A stretch of 64,000 bases of DNA from Acanthamoeba sp. SK_2022b (taxonomy: Eukaryota; Discosea; Longamoebia; Acanthamoebidae), in assembly GCA_027943245.1 (NCBI GenBank), contig JANDJZ010000050.1, forward strand, positions 62,001-126,000. The letters are read 5' to 3'. Shown piece after piece: positions 23,201 to 34,986 of this stretch; position 1 is the first letter of the stretch, and the number at the start of each line of letters is the position of its first letter. The notes beneath the pieces were generated by a model that did not search any database, was not told the DNA's origin, and was given only the letters and a program-made list of their open reading frames with translations. Position numbers and translations under genes: made by a program.

Positions 23201-25409
23201 AGGAGATCAGTGACCTTATGGCACTCACAGCATTGGGCCACCGCTCGGGGAGCCTGCGGGGCAATGAAAACATGCCGTGAAAGAGAGGAGGATTAGGAGG
23301 TACCGGCTCGAGGCTCCTTGAGCGTGAAATACTTTTGTGCCACGACGCCAGCCTCAGGCGGGAACAGCCGAGCAAAGTCGGCAAGGTATAGCTTGTTGTC
23401 CTGTGCGGCGCCGTTAGAGCGCTCTGGGAGATGAGAGAAGGTCGGCGGTGAAGGCCGCGCGTGTACCGTGCCCCAGTGCCCCTCGATATCGCCGCACGCC
23501 TGAAGCACGCAATCTTTGACCATGTGGGCCTTGGGCGCATGCGAATGTTGTCTTGGTTAGTCCATCAACGGGCGAAGTCGGACACCGCGGAAGTGAACAG
23601 TGGCGCATGCGTGCCTTGAGGTTGAGCCCGGCAAAGATGCGGTTGAGGCGCACGTTGAACGCCTCATAGTCGGCGTGCACGCTCTTGCCGCCGTCGTGCG
23701 AGCCGTAGATGATCGTCTTCTTTGAAATGGGGATGACCGACACCGCGATGATGCGGAACCCACGGTAGTTCACGATCGACTGCATGGCGCCGAGTCATTC
23801 CGAGCGTGGTCAGTCGTTTGCTGTGCGCGCGCTTGAGGAAGCGAAAGGAGCGAGTGTGTACCATCAGCGGCGCGGATACCGATTGCTGGGCCGTCGTTTC
23901 CGACGCCAATATGCGGGCCAGCGACCGAAGCTCGTGGTCGGCTTGAAGCAACCCCCCCCCCAAGTCAGGGACCTTGGTCCATGTCACGTGCAAGAGGGTT
24001 GACGATGCGCGTACCGGCCTTCATCGCCAAGGAGTCGTTCGGGATGCGATCGCCGTACATCCACTTCTTGCGTATCAACTCCTTGTCGAGAGCGAACTTG
24101 AAGAGGATGCCCATTACCACGTACTTGTCTCCTCCCGCCACTCCGCCTGCACGCAAGCACTGTGTAATTTAGTGATCAAGATACACGATACGTGCCTGAG
24201 TAGAAAGCGCAAACCGATGTCGAGTGGCTTGATGGTCTTGTCCTCCACGGGGAGGTACCGCTCGCTGATGATGATTCGTCCGTACACTTCGGCAGCATGC
24301 TGGAAGTCGTGGGCCAGATAGGCGAGCTTCAGTAGCCTCGTCTGCTCGTCCTCCAACGCCATATACGACTGGAACCTGCGTGCTCGGAGCGGTGGATGAG
24401 CAACAAAGCATGACTTGTGTGCGTGTATGTGCGTGCATGCGCGTGCATGCGTGCGTGGAACATGGAACTAAGAGGCAACTAGCATTACCGTTTGCTCCAC
24501 ACGCTGATGGGGAGCTCCTGGATCCCTCTACAGGAAGGTATGCACGCAAGAGCGGAGATCAGTGGTTTGAACAAACAATCACGTGCTGATGGTTGGCTGG
24601 CTGCACACCTCTTGTCAGTAGGCCAGGGGATGTCGTCTTCGTTTTCGCTTTCGAGGCCTCGCATGAGCTGCCTGATGTCTTTGGAGCCGCGGTCTCGCTT
24701 GAGCGAGCTACTCCTCTCCCGTGCCTTGCCTCGCTTCTTTCGCTTGGCCTTACTGTCACTCTTCTTGTCCTTCTTGCCCTTCGTCTTACCATCATCATCG
24801 CTCTCGCTCAATGACGCCTCTTGCTCTCCTTCATCTTCCTGACCGCCGTTCCCAGCATCCACGTAGACCGACTGTGCCTCCTCGACGACGTAGAACTCAT
24901 CTGTGGCAACTGCTCTCCCTCCAGCGTACGCACCTGCACCTCGCTCATGCACTTCTTCATACGCCGTGCCACGAGCGCCTTTCGCAGGCACCTGCTCTCG
25001 CGATAAGCAAACATAGGCCAAAGATTTGCAATGAAAGTGGGCAGGCACGAACTAGGGTGATGGTCTGATAGCCATCTTCATGTGTCCTTACTTGGAACGG
25101 CGCTCCAACTTCGGCCTCAGCGGAGGCGGGCGGCTTGACGTCTCCCTCATCTACATAGTAGTAGCCCTCCCCCACTCTCCTCTTTTCATCTTCATAGCCT
25201 GCCAGGACCTTTGGTGGTGTACTGTGCGAGGTGGCCCCTTCAGCCACAATCTCGTAGTTGGAGTGGCACTCCTCCTCCTCCTGCTTTTCTTTCAATCGCT
25301 CCTTCTTTCTGATTAAATCTTGGATTGTGCGCTCTTTCAAACGCTGCGCCTCACGCAGGGCAGCCAGCTCTCTCTTTTCTCTATCGATCTCATCTTCAAT
25401 CTCCTCCAT
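18076..25409 (-). CDS. Large Clu-domain protein with C-terminal fascin-like beta-trefoil region
   Basis: One long multi-exon gene. The start is MEEIEDEIDREKRELAALRE at 25409; no ATG lies between it and the NUP205 stop. The N-terminus is a charged coiled coil, then a Lys/Ser/Asp-rich segment (24850-24640). A conserved region follows (ERYLPVEDKTIKPLDIG near 24240, KWMYGDRIPNDSLAMKAG near 24040). The Clu domain comes next: GFRIIAVSVIPISKKTIIYG, GGKSVHADYEAFNVRLNRI (23690-23640), DIEGHWGT (about 23485) and KLYLADFARLFPPEAG (about 23390-23340), then LHRMHKDGINRRYMG (about 22655-22612), the signature of Clu/TIF31-type proteins. TPR-like helices (21390-20460) follow. The C-terminal half has beta-trefoil repeats resembling fascin: NWLFADKNGKMRV, GKYVSATKHGLVTA, NGDYLYFGLRGEV, GNYLRFDPASGLVA, KWLFIDADGNVMLS. 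The last exon reads KCRWVVHRYSTVWAQK to stop at 18076. Clu proteins act in mitochondrial distribution and mRNA binding; fascin trefoils bundle actin. The combined function is inferred. Confidence 0.72.
18843..18946. repeat. Intronic GT/GGT/GA microsatellite
   Basis: A long GT run interrupted by GGT triplets and followed by GA lies in an intron of the Clu gene. On the coding (minus) strand it is a TC then AC tract running directly into the acceptor AACAG. Confidence 0.92.
19766..19833. repeat. Intronic CA microsatellite
   Basis: A 68-bp CA run in an intron of the Clu gene. On the coding strand it is a GT run between the donor near 19890 and the next exon (PSLSSLGSTLKLTLL). Confidence 0.92.
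20158..20265. repeat. Intronic GT/GA/GGA microsatellite
   Basis: A GT run of about 70 bp, then GA, then GGA. On the coding strand this is CTC, TC and AC tract just upstream of the acceptor CGTCCAG before exon TAYEKQKERTAK. Confidence 0.92.
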
Positions 25410-25573
25410 CAGTCCGCCCTCCTGCCACCTTTGTCTCCTTTGTTCTCGTTGCTCGGCGGCCGGCGAACCCCGAACCCCAGGACGCGGACACGATTGGCCG
25501 GTCAAGAACTTGCAGTACACACGGGTTGCCTCTTGCGTGAGAGAACAAATGAAGTGCCCTGGTGGTGAGACCA

Positions 25574-28500
25574 CTAGTGGTGGGCATCGGAACGGATGAG
25601 CTCCTTGATCTTCTTGACCGTGAGGTAGTAGAAGGTGGCTCCCTTGGGCTCGCCATCGGGGTTGAAGTCTTGCAGTCTGGGCAGAGGGAGGGCCAACGTG
25701 AGCAGGCCATGGCTACGGCGCCAGCAAGAGGCTGGGGGCTTGTAAGAGGAGGTGCGTGTTACCTGCTGAGTGTATCCTGAAGGGACTTCTTGACCTCGCT
25801 CTTGAGTGCTTCTATCTCAGCCTTGGAGAGGGTCACCGCGGACTCGGCCTGATCGCCGCCACATTGACAGGAGACGCCAACAGTCAGGATGCTGCCGTGG
25901 GGCCAAGCCTCAATTCATGGTAGGCAGTCTGTGGTCACGTTACCTTGGGCATAGGCACGGGCATGCCCGCTCGGTCGGCCGACCCTGGCACAGGCAGCTC
26001 GAGCAAGAGTGACGGAACGTAGGACCGCGTGTAGTGGGCAAGGTGCCGCCACGCGAGGACCAGCAGGTTCTCCAACATGTCTGTTTGTTTAAACGGTGTG
26101 GTGCGCAAAGCATACAATGCACGAGCGTTGTTTTTTGACGATAAGTTGAAAGGGAAAGACGAGAGAGAGAGAGAGAGGAAGAGAGAGCCACAGCTGGTTC
26201 GAACGTACATTGAAGGGTGAGGATCTCCTTTCGCTTGCTGAGCATCTTCTCCGAGAGACGGTTCTGGGCAAGAAGCAGACGTTGCTGGGGTGACATCTCG
26301 TCCACCATATCGCCGGCATCAGAAAGGACCTATAGACCGAGCGACAGTGTGTCAGCTTCCCAGAAGGAAGAAGGGACGGCGCGGATATGGGTCTACCTCG
26401 AGTATCTCCTCGGTGGCCAGGGCTGCACCGCGCTGATGCTTGTCCAGGGCGTTCTTGAAGTCCTCCTGAGCCTCGTCGTATTGCTGGAGCACGTTCTTGA
26501 GGTACTCAAGCAACAACGATAGCGGAGGCGCCTTCGACTTTCCAGTGAGGCTCAGAGTCGTTTCTGCGCGTCCACAGCTGGCGTGAGTGCGGTGCAATGA
26601 GGACGGATAGGAGACAACACGTCGCACCACGACCGCTGAACACCGAGGTCGACAGTGTGGGAGCGAAGAGAATCGACAGGAGGCCTTGTGTGCCGTTGGC
26701 TGTCGAACCACTGCTGAGGACACGACAGTAGCCGATCACATTTCGGTTGATTTCGTGCACCAGAGGAACCGTCGCGCGGCGAGGCTCCTCCATCTGCGCG
26801 TGTGGTATACACTGTCGTCAACAGTGCTCCCAAGGAGCAACGAAACAGATTCGCACGCACGCACGCACGCAGTACCTGATACGCGAAACGGTTCTGATTC
26901 ATGCTGATCTCGCGGGTGGCGAGAGTCACGAAGAGGTTAAGCAGCGCGTGGTGGAAGCGCATGGCATTTTGTTGCAGCTTCTGCACAAGGAGGCTCTGCG
27001 CGTTCGCTACCAAGTGGTAGAACAGCTCCGTAACGAGCCGGATCTGCACACATAAAGGTTCATCCTTGAGGAGTTTCTCGACGGATTATACGCAAGGAGG
27101 AGCAACGCGAGGAGGCGCGAACCTCGTCGAGCACCAGCGGCTTGTTGACGGCGGTGTCCTTCAGGATGGCAGCCAGCAGATCTGCATGGGCCAACACAAA
27201 GTCGAGGACCTAAAAAACAAAGCGAACAGCCAATGAGGAACAGTCAATGAGAGATGAAAAGAAAGAGAAACTCGCACCTTCCCAGCGACGGCGAGGTTCT
27301 GAGGCAGGGCGACGAGCAGCGACACCACGATGTGGAGGACAGCTTCGAGGAAGTTGTGGTATCTCTCACCCAACCCAGGTGCCCAGTTGTTCTCCTCATC
27401 TGACGGAGAGAAAATTTGGAATGAGGATCAACAACTACCAACGACGGACAAGCTGCTTAGTTCTCTCCTTGTACCTTGCAAAGAGGAGTAGTCGGGCCTC
27501 TGGTCGAGCCACTTGCATTCGGTGAGCCGCTGGAGGATGCCGTTCTCGAGAAGCAGCTGAGCACCAGCCGGCGTCCGCACCATCTGTAACAACATGGAAA
27601 GCTCCGATTCGAACACAATCGATTCTCGCAGAGCAGCTGCAATAACGGACACACGTGGTGATGTAAGCTCTCATGCCCGCTCTGCATATGGCTTGTAGCT
27701 AGAGGATGATACCATCATCTGGCGAGAAGATGAATGACGTGGCGTCTTGTTCTTGGTTGAAGGCGTCCAGACAGTGACGAATGAAGCCTTTTTGCGAGAG
27801 GTAGTTCAGGCGCTTGTTGTTGTGGTCGTCACCAATCAGGCCGTTCAACAGGGCAAAAGCCAGCGATCTGGAGAAAAATAGACATGAGCAACGGATAACC
27901 ATTGGTGCTGGGTGCCCGAGTGGTGCAGGCGTACCTCCACAGGTTCAGCGAATGAGCAGCATCATTGGCGATGATCTCGATGAAACGAACGCCGGCGCTG
28001 TCCAGGATGGCCTGATTTCGCTTCTCCAGCTCTTGCTGTCCTTCGAGCTGCTCCGAATAGGCTTGGACCTGCAAGGATACAAGTTAGGCAACTCAACTCA
28101 ATGGGGATAATTGTGTTGTGTGCGTACCATGGAGTTGTCGTAGGCCACCAGAGGCTGCGAAGGTGCCCGAGTGAACTGCAGGTAGTTGAGAAGGGCGCAG
28201 TACACGTTTCCTCGCAGCAGGACGGAGCTGTCCCTTCGCATCGCTGCCTTGACCAGGCCCTGCAGTATCTCCTGCAGGTACTCCGTGGGGAGGTAACGAC
28301 GGCGATCTGAATTATTCACAACAAATGTTACGCGCAATCAGATACGGGATAAGATGGCGGTTAACTATTGTGAGCCAGTACCCTCGGGCGTGTTGGCGCC
28401 TCTGTGCTGCTCGCGAAGCTTAGCCAACGCAAAGACCACAACCAAAGACATCTTTTCTGCCACCTAAACACCGGAATCGTTAGGGCGTCAGGACTGTCTC

Positions 28501-31500
28501 ATTGAGTTGATGCAAGAACGTCATAAGCATACCGCAAGCCTGCATTCCTTCTCGTCGGTCAACTTGGTGAGCAGAATGTCCAGAAGCTCGTAGAGGACGT
28601 CCTCACCGGCAATTTGTCTTCCCAGGGAAAGAGCAAGCAGGTTAGCAACACCGTCATCATCACATGCGCGAGAGAAAAGGACAATGACCGGTAACACACC
28701 TAATGGACTCGTAGCATCGAGCCAGAGAGACCTCAGTGAGTTGTCGCCAGGCCTCCAAGTACTTGAGAAGTGACACAAGTCTGTCGATGAAGGCATTGTG
28801 GTTCACTGCTTCTCGTAGAATGCGCTCGGCCTGAGTGTCGTAACGTATCGCCGAGAAATGAGTGCTAAAGGGAAACCACAACAGTCAGACGTCTCAGTTA
28901 AGTACCTCGGGAGGATGCTGGTCGCTCTGGCGTGCGTACTCAGCTTCGATCTGCCTCTTCTGGATACGCTGTAATAACGAAGATGGGGTAAGGGCTGAGG
29001 GACAGACCAAAAAAGAAGCAGACCAAGCGCACCAGCATTTCTTGGACAAGCGCAATCTCGTAAACTTGAGTATTGAACTCGTATGGCCTACGACACTCCG
29101 CCTCGATCTTACTCACGTCGAAGATGGGCGAGGAGAGCTTCTTGGGCGGCACCAGGGTGAGGTCAAGCGCTGGTAACAAAGACGTGAGTGACTGGAGAGG
29201 TGCATTATTGGAGAACGAAGAGAGCGTACAGGTCATGAGTGCGATAATCTTTCGCGCATCCGGCTCCTGGTCCATGGATGACGTCTCACCGTTTTCGTCA
29301 TATTGGGTTCCTGAGAGAGCATCGAGTGAGCAATGTGAAAGAAGTCATGCGAGACCGGGGCCAGCAAGGCATACCGCCCTGCAGCTCCTGAGGAGTTGCG
29401 TAGAGGATAGTGAGCAGGCGGTGCGTGTTCATTCGGTTGCGCCCGCTGCTGACGTGCAGTTCTAGCGCCAAGGTCTAGAAGAAAGGTCAAGCAGCTGGTC
29501 AGCTGAACGAAGGCTCACAACTGTTTGTGGTCTTGCAGATAACATGCCTTCAGGAGCCAGGCCCGTTGCTTGAGCTGAAAGCGATAGGCCGCAGGGTCGT
29601 TGTCGAATCGAGTGGGCAACATCTTTAGCTGATTGAAGAAAAAGTCTGTTCATCCAACATGGAGATGGACGGTAAGAAACGGCGAGAAGGCCTTGCGCAC
29701 AACCGTTGGCCAAGTAGTACCTTGTTCTCTGTTGTTCAGGAACCGGAAGACGGGACGATACACCCTCTTGTTGGCGCACAGCTCGTAGATAAGGTGGTAG
29801 CAGTCCTCGCAGAGGCTTGGATAGTATTGAGCAAAATCGACGTCCCGCAAAAGCTCGAGTATGACATGCAGCACCGTACGGCCAGACCTGTTCGGACATC
29901 GGGAAAAAGAGAGGTGGAATGAGCTAAGCTGGGGTTCTCTGGAAACGATTGAGGGCATTCAATGCAGCGCACTTGTTAAGATCAGCCTGTTCAAGAGGCA
30001 TCTGTGGATCGAAGCCCAGAAGGAAGTGCGTCATGTTGACTGGAGGTGCGTTCAGATTCTCGAGGAGCAACGTGAGTATGGCCTTCTTGATCTTGATGCT
30101 GAAATAACCACGCTTGACGTAAAGAGGGAGGTCTCTTGGGATTTCCTGATAGGCTGAGGGATGGGTTAGAGTCTAACTGAGGAGCGAAGACAGAGGCCTC
30201 GAGATGATAGACTTACCTTCCTCCTCGTTCTGCTCCTCCTGACTCTGCAGCCGCTCGACGTAGCCTTCCATTACTTCCGTGGCAGTCAGCTCAAAGGAGG
30301 GGACCAACTTGTCGCTCCTCTTGCTCAGCATGCGAATGATGTTCACTGAGAAATAGGGCAACTGGCAGCGATGTTGAAGAGATGAGAGGGATCAAACACA
30401 AGACAACGACGATTCAAAAGATAGCTACGAACCTTGAGGTTGTGGCTGTAGCTAATGCAGCGGGCGATGCTCACAGCATAGTCGTTGACCAGCGCTTCGA
30501 TTAGGGGGGTGAGCTGCACTCTCTGGTGAGGAGGGAGAAGGGTCGCTCCAGCGCGATAGGTTTGAACGAATTGCTCCTCCACCGATAGCATCCGGTACAC
30601 CAGCTGCAGCGAAGATACAGGTTACGATGGCTCCATTACTAACGTTGTAAACGGGGAAAAGGTGTAGAGGCCAGCGGCTATGGTATTACCTTGAGGCTCA
30701 GAATCATGGCTCTCTCGAGGTAGATATCCGATTCATCGCCATGCTCGAGGTCGAGGTCAGGCAGCAGCAAGCCAGCTGCCGTTTGGATGATGGACAACAC
30801 CTTGGTGTAAAGAAAGGGTCAGTCACAGAAGCTCACATCCCAGACCACCAGCTATGCACAAACAATTAGAGGATACCTTGCGAAGTGGTTCGCCCCTCCC
30901 ACCAAGGAAGCTCTGGAACAGGATAAATCCAGATGGCAGCTGGGGCGCCTTGGGCATACCGGCGCCGTCTGCGTTGTCCTCGATTATTTGCTCCTCGTCG
31001 GGTGTGTAGTTACTCGCCAACTAGAAAGAGGAAAAAGACCTTCACCATCAGACACAAATTTCTGTGTCACACAGGAATGTTGACTGTACCTCGCAGAAGA
31101 TCTTGAGGGCAGCGTTGGCTACCTTCCACTTCTCGCTGGGTCGAACGTATCCCTAGAGCAAATAGCGAACAGCATAAGGTCAGTCAGTACTGACACGACA
31201 CGTGCTGCAAGGAGATTCGCACCCTCGAGTCGAAACGAAGGAAGACGTTCTCGAGGATGAAAGCGAGATAGGGCCCGAATCCTCGGCCGCCACTGTACCT
31301 CGGGGCTTGTGCCACCAGCGGGCAATTCCTCAGGATCTGTGAGCACAACCAGATTGGTAATTGGTCAAACGTGTGCAGGAGACACGAGAGGGAAGGAGAA
31401 AATACCTGCTGCAGCATCTTCATAAAAGCGATGATCTCAGGGTATTCCTGGACGCTTGATTCGGCTCCCTCAAGCTCAGTTCGAATGTCTGAAAAGATAG

Positions 31501-34500
31501 GTGACACGTGATCAAAAAACATCAGGGCTCCATGGTACAACACTTCAGTTAGTAGGATTCTTGGCGAGCGATATCTTACCTTCACCGGATGTGCTGAGAA
31601 TCCTGTTGGCCTCCAGATAGCGCCATACCTGCTCAGCTTGTTAGTGCGCTGAGATGCAAACAACAGTGGCAATAGATGGAGGAGGACAGTTACCCGCTCG
31701 GCTCCGTTCGGCGACGCGGCAAATGCGGCAAGAGCGCCGTAGATCTTGGCCTTGAGGGTGTGCGGAATCGGACAGACTACGAGGTTGAAGAGGTTCTCGA
31801 TAACATTCCACTGGGCGTTCTCCACCATGCTAACACGAGCCACTTCACTGCAAGTGGCCACCTTGAAGAAGACCATCACAATTAATACGCCCGCAGCGTT
31901 CCGTTGGTTGCCAAACAGCGAAAGCTTCTGCATAAGCTGAGATACCTGTTTCGTCAGGTTGAGGATAGCAACAAGGCCCATCACGTCATCAGGGCTTAAC
32001 ATTTTGCTCGGCGCTCCGCGAACGTTCTGCATCGAGCGCTGCACGACAAAATCAAGGTTAGTTCACCAGGGCCAAGCAGCTGTGGATTGAATACACGTAC
32101 GTGGTAGTCCTCGGCATAATTCCCCAGTACCCTGAAGAAATGGTCCCAGCTCACAATGTGAGGGGCAGCTGCTGCGAGGCTGTTGAAGGTCTGGAAAGAG
32201 CTGATATGAGACGCCAACAAGTGAAGAAAGAAAGGGCAAGAAGGGCTTCTGGCGTATGCACACCTGTGTAGCCGGTCTGGCGCCAGTGGAGAGTGCGGCG
32301 AGCATGTTAATGTAGTGAACGAAGTACTGCGGAGTTACCACGTTGATGATGTAACGAACGAAGTGGCCAAGCGACCTGCATACGTGCCAAGACGCAACAT
32401 ACGCTTGGTAAGTCAAAGAATTGACCCATCTATGATCAGAGGCGTTCGCATACCGCGTTTCACTTGAACTGTCCCAGAACTTCAAGCAGAGGTATTCTCT
32501 TCCCTGTACGCAGGAGGGCAAAGTCATGATGAGTGGGTGTCCTCGTGCGAGTACGAAATGAAGTTATTGAAGTTCACCTTGTAGAGCGCCGCGCAGAACT
32601 GCATCAGATTCTCAAAGTCGGGACGGACGGATCCTGGTAAACAGCAGATTAGAGACTGGCCAAATAAACCGAGTCGCCCACGTAGAGCACGCTTGAGACC
32701 CTTGGAACGACAGCATACCTGCCTGCCTGTTAAGCCGTAGGTTGCGCTTGAGGATCTCTTCTTTTTCTCGCATCGTTTCAATCTGCGAGGTTGGCCAAAG
32801 GATGAGCGTAGGAGAGCCATATAGTCATTGGGGTTAAAAAGCGCCGCAGCCAAGGGGTGATAGACGCACCCTGTCCCACAGGTTGGAGAGGACGCTGACC
32901 AGCATGGTGTGGATGACCTGGACCATATAGGACTCCTCGAAGTCGTTCTTGAATAGCTTGTGTTGGAGGATGTAGGCAAAGAAGGTGAAGCTTCCCTATA
33001 GACCGCAGACATCGAGTGTAAGCACTGGCTATAGAATTGTGGTGGTCTCCATCCTAAGTGTTTGTAAGCTCACCTGACGTTTGGCCTTTCTCCACGCCTC
33101 GCTCACTCGTCGTTTGTTCGCCACATCGGACTCGCCGTGTTTCTGTGCCGGCAAAGGTTCCAGGGTAAGGCTTCTCGCGAACATCTAACCGCAAACAATG
33201 AACCCACGTACCCGTGTGAAGAGGGTAAGGAACCACGCCCAGGCGAGCGCGACGGCGGCTTGAGCATCAGCTGCACACGAAAGCGCATCCAACGCAATTA
33301 CACAGTCAGCAACAACAATGTGTTGTGGGACGAGAACAACATGTTGATTGATCATGCATACCGTTCGCCCAAGGCTGAGAGATTTCGTGGTTGATGTCAT
33401 CGATACCGCGAGGGCTCTTCTCGAGGGGTAGCAACCTTGCTCCGCCCGCATGGTGATCGGTTTCGTCGTCGATACGATCCAGGTTAAGACAGTTGATTAC
33501 GGTGACCAAGATCTGGTAGAGCATCTGCAGATTCGAAAACCGGTGGGTGAGAGAACTGGGGTAGTAAAGTGAAAGGAGAGAGGTAAACGAACGCGGAAGA
33601 TGTCAGGATCGTTCGAGTCGCGCTTGTAGACTTCGCTGATCTTCCTAAACAGCTGCAAGAGTTCCAAAAGCTGCTTTGGCGTGGCCTCCAACTGAAGGGG
33701 ATTTAAAAAAAGAAGACGTCTCAGTGACCAGCAACTCGGCGATCCTTGACAAGAGGCAACAAGAGTACCTTGAAGAAGATGATCAACAGGATCTCGGCCG
33801 TGCGTACGCACTCAGCCGTTTTGTACTGTCTTATCCGAGCTGCTCGGTCGTGAGGAATGTCCTTGGGCAAATCCTCTGCTTGCAGGTGGGGCAGGTTCTT
33901 CTGTAATATAACGCGTGAGGAGCGCTCATAGGTGCTCACACTAAATTGAAAAGCTGCAGGAAACCTGTAAAAGCGCGATCAGGTTGGACGGCAGGCCCTT
34001 CACAAGAAGTTCTTCAACGACAGCCACGGCTTCCGAGTGGACCTCGGGAGGCATCGAAGGATTGGCGCGTTCCTGGGATCATGCACGTCAGCAGAAGCAG
34101 TCATGAGGCTCGGAATGCCTGGGATCCTGCCCAGGAGAGAAGGGGCACCTTGAAGAGTGTGAACAAGTTGTCAAGCACCAAGAATCGCATTTCAAAGTAG
34201 ATGGCCGTCGCGTCAGCGAGCAGCTGATCAGGGCTCAGGACCTGGCCCGGTGACTGCAGGGAGGAGAGAAAGGTGTGAGCTGCTGGGACTACATGTAAGA
34301 AGAGAGAGAGAGAGAGAGAACCTGCTTGTAAGCCGATTGAAGGAGGTTGAAGCAGTCATACTCGTTGACGTTCAATTCATCGCTGAGCTTGAGGATCTAG
34401 AAAAACATCAATCACCATAAGATAAACGCCGAAGCCCAGCGAAATGAGCAAACGCACCACTTCGACGTCGCTCTTGTTGAGGCTCAGCCGCTCCTCATCA

Positions 34501-34804
34501 ATTACAACTTCAGCGTTGGTAGTGAGATTGTGTCGGTGTGCAGCGTTCTTCACCTGCAGGAAAGCAAGATCATTAAGTACAATTATAATTGATTGAACGG
34601 CACGTCGAAAATTTTGTGGATTGAGCGGCACTTATTGTTACGTACCCCTCCGTAGCCTCGGGACGGATCGAGCAGCTCCCCCTTGGTGCTCTGTAAAGCG
34701 TCGTGCAGTGCTCTCACATCGCTGCGACTAATGGTTCGTTTGGCCGCGGCGCGGTTCAGCACCTCAGAAACTAACTCTGCAGGAGTGCGCCTCTCCATCA
34801 CCAC
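25574..34804 (-). CDS. NUP205: Nuclear pore complex protein NUP205
   Basis: An alpha-solenoid scaffold of the nuclear pore inner ring. The ATG at 34804 starts MVMERRTPAELVSEVLNRAA; the stop is at 25574-25576 after KKIKELIRSDAHH. The match to animal NUP205 holds along the length, in order: IVSWDHFFRVLGNYAEDYH (about 32150), VENAQWNVIENLFNLVV with the Pro-rich turn CPIPHTLKA (about 31830-31760), GFGPYLAFILENVFLRFDSR (about 31290-31230), LEAWRQLTEVSLA (about 28760), LDQRPDYSSLQ (about 27510-27480), LSEKMLSKRKEILTLQ then ENLLVLAWRHLAHY (about 26270-26030). At 9.2 kb with dozens of short introns it is the largest gene here. It is divergent from the fluoride exporter, with a 182-bp gap, and its stop is 165 bp upstream of the Clu gene start. 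No disruption was noticed, though not every exon was joined. Confidence 0.9.
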
Positions 34805-34986
34805 TGAATTGTCCCCTCAACGAGGCTCGTATCGGAGGTGCGAGGCTGGAGATGAATGCAATGGGCAAAATGGCGCCAAAGTCCCAACAAGAAAAAGCAA
34901 GGAAAAGCTGTGACTCGGCTGTTTCTTGCTCCTGTTTGTGTGCGGGCGAACGCCTGCGGGCGTTTATGGATTACTACCACTTCATC
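34805..34986. promoter_or_regulatory. Bidirectional promoter between NUP205 and FEX
   Basis: The two divergent starts are 182 bp apart, so both promoters must lie here. In-frame upstream ATGs for FEX (34852, 34966) would narrow the gap. No TATA box is obvious. Confidence 0.5.
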
